NCBI GenBank assembly: GCA_946807835.1 | Contig: OX327683.1 | Location: 15,009,001-15,073,000 of the forward strand | Direction of reading: 5' to 3' | DNA: 64,000 nt | From: Ailanthus altissimus | Lineage: Eukaryota; Streptophyta; Magnoliopsida; Sapindales; Simaroubaceae | Shown here: positions 33,407-46,227 of the stretch, one piece after another | How positions within the stretch are numbered: position 1 is the first letter of the stretch | How the letters are laid out: each line of letters starts with the position of its first letter | Notes under the pieces: model-generated | What the model was told of the DNA's origin: nothing | Databases searched by the model: none | Seen by the model: the letters and a program-made list of their open reading frames with translations, nothing else | Made by a program: the position numbers and the translations under genes

Positions 33407-34489
33407 TTATCAAATGAAAATGCTTCTTATAAAACTCTTTTTAAGCTTATTCAAGGTAAGTATGGGTAGTGATCGTTTGACAATAAAAATATTTTAACTT
33501 GTTTCCCATCTCGCAGATTTCTAACTTATATGCTTTTAATATATTTGATATCAAATTAACCAAGAAATTTGTCAGTTTCAACTTTGTGTCGTAAACAAAC
33601 GGCAGTTGAAATCCGTGTCTTTAAATTATTCTTTTTAAACTATCATCTTCCATGAATCATCACCAATTTTGTAGGGTTGCAATGAAGTTTGGTGCCATTA
33701 GTATGGAATTTATATGGAGTAAATCGCATTTTGATAGCTTAAATTTTGGTCCCTCAATGGCTGAAAGAAACAACTATAGTATGGGTTGTTTGTGTTATTG
33801 CAGGCTTTTTAAGAAGAACATAATATGATCTCACAAAGCCAATAGGCCAGAAAAACCAAAAGCACTTATTCAGGTCAGCAACTACTCTTTTAATGTTCTC
33901 CTTCACTTGGCCAAACTGCCCAAAAACCAGTAACTCGTATTTCATGCATCAGCATAAGCAACAGTCATTAAAGAAATCAAGTAGAAGTATTTTTCTAAAG
34001 AGAAAGAGCTGTCAAAAGTGCTTTTCAGGCCAAGCCTGACGAGCCTTTGATCCTTTTAACATACTAACATATTAGTTTACTTGTCCAGGAGACTAACAAA
34101 ACTTAAATGCTAACACATTTTGACATACTAACAAAACTATTGTCCCAAGTCCTGACATGGTATGATGCATACAGAGGAAGCACAAACCAAAGCAATAAAA
34201 CTTAAATACTAAAAAATAAGATGATTTCCGAAGAAGGCATTCCATTCATATTAATAAATTACTGAACATTGATAATCCCATAAATCCCTTCATCCAATAA
34301 TTCTTCATAGATGGTATGCAATATAAATATGATATATACTAAAAATGATGGTGGAGGAAAGGAGAATAAGCAGTATCAGTATCACCCAATTGATTGCGGT
34401 ATTTGAATTTAATATTTTGTCAAAACAAAAAGGTAATAAATTTATAAAACCATCATAGAAGCACTAGGATCGTGCCAAGTAACTAGTAC
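33407..34489. other. Spacer with homology to the taxilin 3' flank
   Basis: No convincing gene. Bases about 33985-34360 (CAGGCCAAGCCTGACGAGCC … TTTACTTGTCCAGGAGACTA … CCCAAGTCCTGACA … GAAGCACAAACCAAAGCAAT) resemble 51170-51430, directly downstream of the taxilin gene. The 63-codon minus frame at 33754-33945 has no recognised domain. Confidence 0.65.
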
Positions 34490-35161
34490 AATAAAGAGCA
34501 GTAATAGTATGTTAGGATTTGGAATTGCCTACCTTGCGATGACTCAGAAAACATTGAGATAGGGAAGAATGCTCTGGTGCATTTCCAGATTCAGTGCTAA
34601 TCAATTCCATTGTGAACTGAACTGAGCACATTTAAGACGCTCCACTAAGGTTAATGAGAGAAGTGGAAAAAATTATGATTTAAAATTTCAGAATGTACTG
34701 AGTGGTGCTAATTAAGAAAAAAAAATTGTTTTACCAGTTGGGTTTAAACTAGACCACCACAACCGTGTAACCAGTTGTCTTTTAAGGGATGCCATTGCCA
34801 GCAAGACAGGGCCTCTACTCGCTGATAAAAGGTGACTAGCGAAGTGCAGTGGCAAGCAATATGTTACAATTTTAGTTATTAAGAGCTCCCTTTTGACATG
34901 GGAGTTGATTTTAAATAACCTATTACCAGCCAAAGTTTCTCAAGTCTTCTAATTCTTGAATAACATTTAGTTTGCTGTAAGAGGCATGATCTCCAAGAAA
35001 AGAGTACTGCCAAATGATAAGTTAAAAACACAAGTCAGTTTACTTACCTGCAACTACGAGTCCTCTAGCATTCACCGGATTGATTTGACGTATAAAAACG
35101 ATTCAATACACAAATTAAACCAAAACCACATTGATTTCTATGTGAACATCACAACTCTAGC
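34490..35161 (-). pseudogene. Truncated TFIIF-beta fragment (exon 2 and part of intron 1), copy 1
   Basis: An exon 2 relic lies at about 34535-34620 on the minus strand. It reads TMELISTESGNAPE and then, after an internal loss of the SKDF region, the frame for SMFSESSQ with an intact CAAG|GTAGGC donor. The upstream side (34730-35161) matches intron 1 of the main pseudogene (compare TACCAGTTGGGTTTAAACTA with TACCGGTTGGATTAAATTAG, and CCAAAACCACATTGATTTCT with CCAAAACCACATTCATTTCT). It is more divergent from copy 1 than the two 16-kb copies are from each other, so it is an older duplication. No other exons are present. Confidence 0.8.
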
Positions 35162-35405
35162 TTATTTACCATCTTCAAAATTTGGGTACAAGAAAATATG
35201 GAAAGCTTAGAAATGAAGAACTAGAGCAAAGGGCATAGAGACAATCAATTTTTTTTACTCCGTCTTGTTTCTTACATCATAAAATATACATTGGTTCTGT
35301 TCAAAAAGCAGGGATAAGCAAAGGATTTTCTGGAATGAGGAAAATATTAGGATTAATGAGGTTGTTCGGCATAATTTATTAACAAACTGAAACCTTTTTT
35401 GAAGT

Positions 35406-38400
35406 TTATTCGTCCGGTGCTCTCTTGTATTCTGGCTTCAGCTCATATGATCCTTGATTGGATCCCTTGTTGTTGTAAACACAAAGGTCCTTAAGTATAT
35501 CTTTCAGAAATTGCTGCAGAGAAAAAGCTCAGCATAAATCCTGAAAAACTTGTATTCAACAACACTAAGCATTAAACAAAAAGGCAGTTATGCATCAGTA
35601 AATATTTATTTTTTCTCATACTAATTTTTTATTAGTAATAATGACTACAAGGATCTAGGTGGTGAGCTTTCACTTATTTTTCGTAATAATGACTTCAAAA
35701 AATACAAACAAACCACAAATCTGGAGTTATCAGAGATTCTTCTTCACTACAATTGCGGTTCTTCTTTGGTCTCATACTCTTAGTAGGAACATGCAAAGGT
35801 AGAAGTATAACTGGAGAAAATAAAACTGAGCATCTTTTAGTTATGCAGAAACCAACAATCAAAAAACTTACTTCAGGTTGATCAGTCTCTTGGATCAGTT
35901 GTCTTAAAGTCCAATTCGGTTGTCTTTCAAGATTCTTAAACATAATGTCTTTCATCTCACCAAAATCCCTCGTTCTTTTCATTCTAATGCCTTAGGAGGA
36001 GGTTTCTTCTTTTCCTAATAAAAAACACAGCAGCTCCACTTAAATGTACTTATGGATAATCAATATTACAAATTTATTCTAACTTGAATATATATTAAAA
36101 AAAAGTGTCCCCAGAAAAAGCTAACTGGTTGCAAAGGTTAGCAAAAGTACAACAAATCCAGTAGAAATCAGCCCTCGCATCAGCCTCATATGAATTCCCT
36201 TGTCATTGTCGATGACCTGAAAATGGAATGAGGAAAGGGAAGTAACAACCAAATTACAAACAACAACTATAAGCACAAATAAGCAATTCAGAGAACCTGT
36301 ATATGTCTATTCTTGGTCATATAATTCTTTGTCCATTCATAGCAGAGTTTTTTATAGTTTTCCATGTTCTCACGATGTGGCCTGATGTCAAATTTGTTAT
36401 ATATTTTCCCTTCCACAGAAATCCTTCCTGTAATGAAAAATGATTTCACCAGCTTTGGTTGAATCTCAAGTTAAAACTTCAAATATCTTCAAAGAACTAG
36501 TCAAAATCAAGAAATATTAAACAAACTAAAAGAATAAAAATTTGTCGCCCTTTCCCCCTAAATCAAACTTGCAGAATTGGTAATCATAATTTAGGTAGAA
36601 TTTCAGTAATTCAAATATGAATGGACCCATACACTGACACATGTGCTCAGTAGGAGGGTGGTTTATAAATCTGGTATGTGTTCACTCTTCTAACTGGAGA
36701 TAGTTGTAATTAAATTTTCTAGTGCAAAAGAAGATGTGGTATAGGTTAATGGCAGAAAACTAGTGATAGTGGGAAAGCAAGAATACACAGTATCAGCTAA
36801 TTTATTGGTATTTGTATTTTTCTATTAAATGCCACTGTTGTATATTGAACTTCAGTCTTACGGATCTACTTCACAGAGATACTGAAAATTTAGGGGTCTT
36901 TGCTTTGGAGGAGAAACAAGCTAACTGGTCATGTTTTCCCTTTGGGTGAACTACTTAATTCATTAACTAAAAGAAATTAAAGCATCACAGTGACACACTT
37001 TATGTTTTGTTAGTTTTCCATGTTCTCATGATGTGGCCTCACATCAAATTTGTTACATATTTTCCCCTCCACAGAAATCCTTCCTGTAATGAAGAAGGAT
37101 TTCACCAGCTTTAGTTGAGCTTCTCAAGTTAAACTTCAAATATCTTCAACAACTAGCTAAAAACAAGAAATATCAAACAAACAAAGAAAAAGAATAAAAA
37201 GTTTGTGGCCCTCTCCACCTAAATCAAACTTGCAGAATTGGTCATTATAATTTAGGTAGAATTTCAGTAATTTGAATTCAAGTGGACCCATAGACTGACG
37301 CATGTACTCTCAATAGGAGGGTTAATAAATCTGGCATGTGTTCACTCTTGTAACTGGAGATAGTTGTAATTAAATTTTCTAGTGTAACAGAAGATGTGGT
37401 ATAGGTTATTGGTAGACAACTAGAAATAGTGGAAAAGCAAGAATACTCGGTATCAGCCAATTTATTGTGTATTTGTATTTAAGTTCTTATAAATGCCGCC
37501 GTTGTATATTGAACTTCAATCTTAAGGATCTCTTACTTCACAAAGATACTGAAAATTTAGAGGTCTTTGTTTTGGAATTGAAACAAGCTAACAGGTCAAG
37601 TTTTCCTTCTGGGTGAACTACTTATTTCATTAACTAAAAAACTTAAAAGCATCACAGAGCCGCACTTAAATGTGAACTTTTCAACTTCTATGGAAAAGAA
37701 TATGGGAAAAAGACCAGAGTGGAAATTAGCAATATTACGTCAAATCAAAGTGACAAACAAATAAGACTCTATAGAAGCACTACAATCATGCCAGTTATAG
37801 ATTATTGAGCATCATGGGAAGAATGCTTGCCTCGTGATGAATTGGCAACACAGACATAGGGATAACATCTTTAGAAATAACCATAAAGTAACGCTTGGGT
37901 GCATTTCCAGATTCAATGCTAATCAATTCCATGGTGAACTGAGCACATTCAAAATACTCATACAAGGTTAAAGAGAATATTAGGGATAAATATAAGATAC
38001 ATAAAAATATCTCTTCTACAGGTTGAAAATGCATAAAGAAGCAGAAGTTTCTCCTTGTAGATAAATTTGACGTATTAGCAGGTAGTGTAGAAATGAAATT
38101 AAATGAAATATGGCCTTTAATAGCACGTAAATAATAATTAATTGTTTGTTGGCCCCCATCAGTGAAATAAAAAGGATTATTTCTCTGGGAAGAACCAATC
38201 AAATGGACAAAAAATAAAATAGCATTAGAATAAGAGATAAAAGTAAGGAATACATGAATACTAAAAAAATACAAGAGTTACCCAAGTTACACCTCTTCCA
38301 GAACTTCAATAAAGATAAGCCAGAGTTCTCACCAAGTGAAGTGGAACAAGTTATTCTGTAAATTTTGAATTGTCCTAAGTGGTGCTACTAAAGCAAAAGA

Positions 38401-39896
38401 AATTTTGTTTTACCGGTTGGATTAAATTAGCAACACAACTGTGAAACCAGTTGTCTTTAACAGATCCAAGATACAAGTGGAGACGCAAAATCTACTTGCT
38501 GATGAAGGGTCCTCTTCTTCTTAATTAACAAGATGACCAGCTTTTCAATGAATTCCACAAATTTCATGGTAAAGAATAATGGTTATGTTCATGTTATGGA
38601 GTTTAATACCCAGGCAAGAGGAGGAGCTCAGGAGCAAGAAATATGTTAAAGCTTGGTCATTAGAGTTCACTTTTGGTATAGTAGTTTATTCTAAATTGGC
38701 TATTACCAATCTAGTTTCTTATATCTTAATTTCCTAGTTGCTATTTTAAGTACTTTTCTGCTATATCCATAAAGATTTTGTGTTTCTTACTAAGTTCCTT
38801 AAGTCTTCATTCCACTATTCTCCTAGTCAAAAACTTTGTATTCTATAGTTATTCTGCATTTCACTGGTATGGCAATTGAATTACATGTAGTTTGCAGCCA
38901 GAAGCATGGTATGGAGAAAGACCACCGAGAAATAAAAAGTTAAAAACATGGTCAATTTACTTTTCTGCAAGTCCTATAGCATGCATTAGATTAAGTTGAA
39001 AAATTAAAGGATTCAATACACATTTCTTCTGTTAAACCAAAACCACATTCATTTCTATGTGAACATCAGAACTCTAGCCACACAAACATCTCTGTCATAA
39101 CACCACTCAACTCCCAATGGCTTGCACCATAGAGGTCGAACACAAATTCAACAAATGAAAAACAAGAAACAGACTCCTGCTATACTCCTGAATCTTCCCT
39201 TGGTGCCATAGTGTTTCATTTTCAGAAAAGAGACGGGGGAAGGAATAACACTTCTCATAGTGAACCCAGACAATGACCCCCATGAAAAGTCAAATCCTAT
39301 AAAATCTAAATAAAATTAAAACATTGGCACTCGTTAAAAAGAAAAACGTACAATATTGAAAATTAAAAGAACCCCAATAGAATCCCAATACTAAGTTATA
39401 CTAATCAAACAACAAAAGAAATGAATCAGTCAAAACCCACAACATCAAGAATTTCCACAGTACATGCACAACCAATGTTATAACTCAAACTTAAATTAAA
39501 TAAATATAAAAAGAAATATATAATAATATAGTTTAAAAATATTGAAAATTTCACCAATCAAGAACTCATGAAAAGGAAAAAAAAAAAACCTGTATTTTTA
39601 TATTAAAATCCAATGCGTGCGCAAACGAAAACAAGCAATCCTCACAAATAAAGCAAAATGCAAGCAACATAAAGCTCATTGCTGACCCTAAAAACCAATA
39701 AATCAAAATTTACGTAACATCCCGGATGTAAATATCAAGTATAAATATGTACCTGAGCAGATGAAGAGTCGTCAATGGACTGAAGAGGGTCGACGGAGAC
39801 GATGACTTTGGCGACAGGGCGAGAGGAATTGTTAGAAGAAGGAGAAGGAATTTTAAGAGAGCGAGAGACTAACGCCGGGCACTTCATTACCCACAT
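35406..39896 (-). pseudogene. TFIIF-beta (RAP30)-like pseudogene, copy 2
   Basis: Exons lie 16,015 bases to the right of copy 1: 39753-39896, 37831-37938, 36297-36427, about 36149-36216, 35872-36014 and 35406-35513. It shares the exon 2 base loss, the GC donor and the exon 5 frameshift with copy 1, so decay preceded duplication. Its own changes include MRPMRGLIPTG to MRLMRGLISTG in exon 4 and YRKLC to YKKLC in exon 3. The winged-helix exons are unchanged. By eye only about ten substitutions separate the copies over 5 kb. Confidence 0.88.
36355..37671. repeat. Local exon 3 tandem duplication, copy 2
   Basis: Units at about 36355-37008 and 37012-37671 correspond to 20340-20993 and 20997-21656. 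The same partial pseudo-exon lies in the second unit. Confidence 0.85.
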
Positions 39897-40229
39897 TTTC
39901 TTTTCTGCTTTGCTCGCATATTACTACTGTTATTGCCTTCGTTCATGGCGCCCCGCCAGGGAGCAATAACAAAAAAAATAAAATAAAGATCGAAAATTTG
40001 ATGCGTGCGTGCGTGTGTTTTTTTATTTTTTAACGAGAAGAGAGAGAATGGAAGAAACGTATTTTTTAATTTATAAATATTAGATTATTCTACAATTAAG
40101 GTTTTAATTCCTCTATCATAGTATCAAGAACGATCGTAAATATTTTTCTAAGTTTTGAAATTCATGTAACAAAACAAGCTAGCTGTGGGACTCTTTTTTT
40201 TATATATAGTTTAAACAAGAGTGTTATCA

Positions 40230-40372
40230 ATAGTGGCTGTTACGGAGCTTGGTTGAGCCCCCCAAGGTCTCACATTCCCACTTGAGTTCGACTCCCCCTC
40301 TCCCCAAATGGTGCAGAAATGATGATAAATATTGTAATCCCCCCTTCAAAAAAAAAAAATAGTGGCTGTTAC
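40230..40372 (+). mobile_element. SINE with perfect 14-bp target-site duplication, copy 2
   Basis: ATAGTGGCTGTTAC flanks the body exactly at 40230-40243 and 40359-40372. The body (40244-40358) keeps GTCTCACATTCCCACTTGAG, a B box closer to consensus (GAGTTCGACTCC) and GGTGCAGAAATGATGATAAA, but has lost about 17 bases of the A-box region compared with copy 1. Confidence 0.88.
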
Positions 40373-42053
40373 GCTGTTATGTCAACTTAACAAATAAATT
40401 ATTAGATGTATAATATTATTTATATTTTAAAAATAATTAAAATAATATTTTATTTAATTAATAAAATTTTATTCATACATATAATTAAACATACATTTAA
40501 ATTCATATTTATAAAATATGTAATTTAAGTATTAAGCATATAATCCTAATACAGAGAGTATAAATCACAAAATCTTTATCAATTAAATTTAGTTCATAAT
40601 TATTAATAAAAATGACATTTCATTATATAAAATTATAATTTTTTTTGCTTCTTGTAATAAATAATTTATTTTAATCATTAAAGTGAAAACTTCGAATAAA
40701 AAAAAACTAGCGTATATGTTATATTGAACATAACTACTGTGAATTGCAATCTGATTAACTTTTAATTTACAAAAGTTTTAATAAGTTTGATTTATCTTAA
40801 TCTTAAGCAAATAATAAATTTACATTTATGAATTATATCTTTTGAGTTATCACGGAGTGAAATTTATATAAACAGTCAAAATCTCGATATTTTGGAGATA
40901 TAATTTCATGGGTTGTAAGAATATATATATGAAAGATGGAATCTAATAAATAATATCTATCTAAACTATTTGTAGTATTTGATCATTTGAATCTGTGACC
41001 TTAGTTTATTCAATAAATTATTTATTGAATGATAATATTTTTTGTACATTTATTTACAAATATAAATATATTAAAAATAATCATTAGAGCATTCAATAAT
41101 TTAAGTGTAAATAAATAATTAAAGAGGTAAGACATTTTTTTTCTATGGCTCAACTTCAATTATGGACATTAATTAGATGGTCAATTAAGTGGTTATTATT
41201 AGTCTAAAGAGCAAACTCAATTTAATTAAATAGAGTTTTAATTAAATGAGCTTTTACTTAATAACATAAGTTACTATAGTACAACTCTTGACTTTTAGTA
41301 GAATAGTCCGGGATTAACTTAGAAGAACTGGTGTATCATGAGATGACTAAGACTGGACTTTTTAAGTTAAAACTAAGAAGCCATGAGTCTTGCAATCTCT
41401 GTACTAGCTCAAACCCTAATCAAACTCTAATTTTTTAATTCTAATTTAATTTTAATTATTCGAGGGAGATTATATATATGAGATGTATGAGATAGTAAAG
41501 ATATAACAATTACAACAACCATAATCAGAAAAAAAAAAATTTACATATTTTACATAAAAAAAGAATTTGGTTATTATTATTTTCTCAAATTTTGATATTA
41601 TTGATTTTAGAGATTAATAAGAGATTCGCGTGACCGTATACGTTGGTATTAGATTAAAATTTTCTAATCCTAATCTAATTCTAATTACTTAAAGGAGATT
41701 ATATATATAAGAGGTACGAGGTAGTAAAGATATAACAATTACAACAACCATAATCAAAAAAATTCTTTTTACGTATTTTTACGTGGAAAAAGAATTTGAT
41801 TATTATCATTCTTTCAGATTTTGGTATTAATAATTTTAGAGATTAATGAGAGATTTGTGTGTCCGCATGCGTTGAGTTTAAAGGTTGAAGATAATAAAGA
41901 AGATTGCAGTCAATTAATTTAAAATTTATTATAACAAAAAATTGAGATAATCTTATATCTTTATACATATAATTATAAATAAGATAATTTAAATTCCGTT
42001 ACGTCTATTTTTATAAATAATATTTTTTATTTACTACCTAACATAAATTTACT
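40373..42053. other. AT-rich spacer, copy 2
   Basis: Counterpart of 24376-26055, including the 228-bp tandem pair (about 41430-41656 and 41657-41875). About 20 or more single-base differences are visible over 1.8 kb. No gene is seen. Confidence 0.7.
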
Positions 42054-42978
42054 ACCTAACACGGCTGTATAGGGGGAATCCTGGAGTTAAAGTGTTTCTT
42101 TGGAGGGCTTTAAAAGATTTATTGCTTACCAAAGAGAACCTTTTAAAAAAGGTGTATTGTGGATCCTGTGTGTAACAAATGCAAGAGGAGTACCGAAAAC
42201 GTTTTTTATGCTGTTATTGGGTGTAAGTTTGTATGGAAGTTTTGGAAATCCTCCCCATTGAGGGGTTTGGTTAGTAGCAAGAATCATCAAAACCTTGAGA
42301 TGTTTATGAGACAAGCTACAATGGTTATGTTTGGGCAGGAGCTTAAGTTCTGTGTCATTCTACTACGGGCTTGCTAGCACTCTAGGAATAAAGCTCTATT
42401 TAAGGGAAAATGGGAGAAGGTGGAGATCACTCTTAGCAAAAGCAGCTGCCCTTACAGAATACGAGTACAGGGTCACCAAAGCTTACTTAGGAAGTGCTAT
42501 AGATGGGAATTATGGTGAGAATGGAAATGTAACAATGGGATGGGAGATGGCGAATAGGAAGTGGTTTAGAGTGAAGGTTGATGCCCCCTTAAATATGGAG
42601 GGTAAGAAGGTTTGTTTGGGTGTTTTCCTTGAAAGGGGATGGAGTGGTGAAGGCTGCTACAGTTAAGAGTTGCGTTTCAAAAGGGGATATTGAGCAAGCT
42701 GAGGACAATGGTTGTGTTCCGGCTGTTATTGTCTCAAATGCAAAGATGATCGTTGATCTTGTTCAGGCAATATTTGCACAAGAAAGGAAATCGTATGAAC
42801 TATCTCAGAATGGAACACTGTTTAAAGTTTAGTTTACTCCTAGCCACAACACAATATCCAGGCTCCCAATCTTGCTAGATTGTAACTTAGGTGGATGAAT
42901 TGCCTGATGACATTAGTGGCTGTATCTTTCATCAGTCTTGTTGAATGGCAAAATTGTTTCTAAAAAAAAAAAAAAAAA
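42054..42978 (+). pseudogene. LINE-type zf-RVT and RNase H remnant with poly(A), copy 2
   Basis: Almost identical to 26056-26979, with the same frame break at about 42638. One inserted T creates an earlier stop after GTLFKV (42832), where copy 1 runs on to 26879. The A run is 42962-42978. Confidence 0.78.
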
Positions 42979-43499
42979 GTGTGCTGATCCACATGGAATC
43001 TATTCTTTTTAATATTTTTTAAAATTCACATTTCAACTTACAATTTGAGACTCCATTTGAATGAAATCCTTTGTAAAAGAGTCTAATCGATAACCCATTG
43101 ACCTCAAACGTACTTTTCACTGTAACGAGAGGAAGATATAATGAGAGACAAAATACCATATAGCATTACATTCAAAAGTACACAATCTATTTTATTTTTA
43201 TTGGATTGTAAGGATGATTAATGAGGTTTTGGGTATTATTTTTAATATTTATTAGTATTTGATTTTTAAAATAAAATTTAAAATAATTAAAATATTATGA
43301 TATTCGTTAAAATGTTTTTAAACAAATAAGTGTGTTTATTTAGAAAAATATGTAATAAATATTGAATAAAATATTTTTGCACGAAGATACCCTTTGCAAA
43401 AGTTGTATTAGAATCATGCTAAGCATTTTAATTTTTAAATACCTTTTACGGAAACACTTTTTTTTAAATAAAAATTTGTATTACAAAGTGTTCATTTCA

Positions 43500-43812
43500 G
43501 AATTATAACTGTTTACCATTGTCAATAATTTGAATAACTATTGTTTACAATTGTCAATAATTAGAATAATTACTGTTTATAGACTATCAATAATTGAAAT
43601 AACTGTTTACATCATTAGAATAACTACTATTTATAATTGTCAATAATTGAAATAATTACAATTTACAAATTGTCAATAATTGAAAAACTACTGTTTACAA
43701 ACTGTCAAGAAATAATTACTATTTACAACTATCAATAATTAGAATAATTACGATTTGCAACTATACTGTTTACAACTATTAATAATTGAAATAATTATTA
43801 TTTACAATTATC
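43500..43812. repeat. AT-rich minisatellite, copy 2
   Basis: Counterpart of 27496-27822, with similar units and a few substitutions. Confidence 0.8.
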
Positions 43813-46227
43813 ATTTACATAAAATATTCGATTCGTTTATTAAACGTGATTATAACGAATTAGTGAATTGTAAACCTTAAACACGTATTCGACACGATTA
43901 ATAAATAGGTAATACGAATTCGACCTATTTATTAATCATGTTAATTTTTTTTATTTATATTCACTTAAAACACATCGAATTCATGTCGATTAATTATGTC
44001 GTACCTCATTTTACCATCCCCTACTTCTTTTACAATCACATTTAAGTACTTTTAGAATATTTTGGGCTCATTTGATTGAGTTTTTCAAATAAAATTTTTA
44101 GAAGTAGAGTTTTTAAAAATAAAACTTTTAGAAGTAGAGATTTTTAAAATAAAATTTTCAAAAATAGAGTTTTTAAGAAAAAAATAATTGATCATTTAAT
44201 TGTCAAATTAAAAAGGTTCTTTTGAAGCATTAAATCGTTTAGTTATATATTGTTAAAAATACTTATATTCTAATAAATTACTAAAATAGACACTTAATAA
44301 AACTTAAAATCAAATTCTAAACAATTCAATATTTTTTTATATAAGTTTAAATTTATCATATATTTTCTCAAATTCAATTTCTTAAAACATAATAATCAAA
44401 TAAAAATAATATTTAATGATCAATGAATCAATATAAATTATTATATTTGGTACAAAAATTAAAAATAAAATAATACTTCTTTTTATTTAAAAAATAAAAT
44501 AATCAATAAAAGATTTTAGTACATTCTTATAAAAATAAGGAGAATTAAAAATATGATGACTTTTAAGAAAATATTGAAAATATGTTAGTTGAATATGTTT
44601 TATTTTCATTAAGGGTACCATATGAAAATAAAAAAATATTATTAGAGTATGTATAATATTATATATATATTAAAAAAGTTTTACTTTCAAAAATTCAAAA
44701 TTTGAGCATTTAAAAATAAATGTAAAATAATTTTTTTAATCTTTAAAAACTCTTTTCTAATTATAACCAAACACTATAAAAAAAAATTTAAAAAAAATTT
44801 TTGATATTAAAAAATCTCTTTTGATAAGTAGAGAAGTCCAACCAAATAGACACTTAGAGAATGTTTGGCAGTACTAATCAAAAGTGCTTAATGGCAAAAG
44901 CTTTTTTTAAAAAATTTAATAATATTTGATTGCAATTTAAAAAAAGAATTTTTGACACTAAAAAATCTCTTTTAATCAATAGAAAAGTTCAACCAAATAG
45001 ACACTTAAGAGTATATTTGGCTGGACTTTTCTACTAGTTAAAAGAGTTTAATGGCAAAATCTCTTTTCAAAATTATTAATAGTATTTAATTGTAATTTAA
45101 AAAAAAAATTTAAAGATTAAAAAAATTACTTTGTTCTATTTACAAAGAGTTAAAAGAATTTAATGGCAAAATCTCTTTTCAAAATTAATAATAATATTTA
45201 ATTATAATTTAAAAAAATTCTTTTAAAAATTAAAAAAAAATTACTTTGTTCTATTTACAAATGTTCCAAATTTAAATTTAAATTTTTTTTTTTACTTTTT
45301 AAATTTTTATATATTAACACGTATATTTTAATAATATTTTAATAATTTCATATTATACTTCTTAATAAAAATAAACTCTACAATTATTTTTTTATCCAAT
45401 TTGAGTCATCACCGTCAAAAGAAACGTTGCAGTCAAAGAAGTCTTGGAGCCGCATCGTCAATTTCAGGTTCCCCGTCAAACTTTTCTTCCATGCATTGTT
45501 TATAAATTTTACACTTTTCTTCCATACATTCTTTATAAATTTTTATTTGTTTTTGTTCTGTATCATTTATTTTTGTCCTGTTTTGGCACTTTGCTTACAT
45601 TGTTTTTAAAGAAAAGTCAACCTTTTCTTCTCACATGCTAAGCTATAAAAGTCAACCTTTTCTTCTTACATGCTAATTTTATAGCTAAGTTATGTAATTT
45701 ATTAGTTTATTTTTTTAAATAGAATTCTTCTTGAATTGATTATACTAATGTGTTTGTTTTTATTCTGTTAAGCTCTTGTTATTTTGATTACAGTTTTAAT
45801 AGCCATACCATAATTTCTATTGGCATCAAATTATAAGGAAGACGTACGTGAAATGGAAAACGGCTTAAACAATTATTGGTTTAAAAGGAGATTGATTTTC
45901 AGTCATGAGAGATAGGAAGAACAGCCTAATCCAGTAGTCCAGCAAGAAGTAAAATTTTGTTTGATTTTTATTTGTTAAAGAGTTTTTTTAATAATCTATT
46001 GGGAAATAAAGTTAAGTTCTGCCACAATAATTATGATTTTCATGTTGTATCAATATACAGTCTAATCATGCAAAAGAATAAGTTGTTTTACATTATATAT
46101 ATATATATATATATATGAATTTGTACACACCTGCACTAACTGTTGTTAACAATGTTTTTTGTTTTGTGTTACTAACTTTACTTTTAAAATTTTTACTCTC
46201 TTTAATATATTGTATCTTTTGTCTAGA

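Larger units (their letters stand above)
19150..35161. repeat. Tandem segmental duplication, copy 1 (16,012 bp)
   Basis: Starts TTTACCATCTTCAAAATTTG and ends …CACAACTCTAGC. The whole order of features recurs from 35165 on, at an offset that falls from 16,015 in the left part to about 15,936 at the right end, because of small indels. The copies are near-identical in the pseudogene and LINE parts and more divergent in the AT-rich and transposon parts. Direct (head-to-tail) orientation. Confidence 0.97.

Noticed and set aside
33754..33945. Minus-strand frame MKYELLVFGQFGQVKENIKR… present in both units
   Set aside because: Conservation is only that of the 16-kb duplication; no domain, no splice context, and the C-terminus differs after a one-base change in copy 2.
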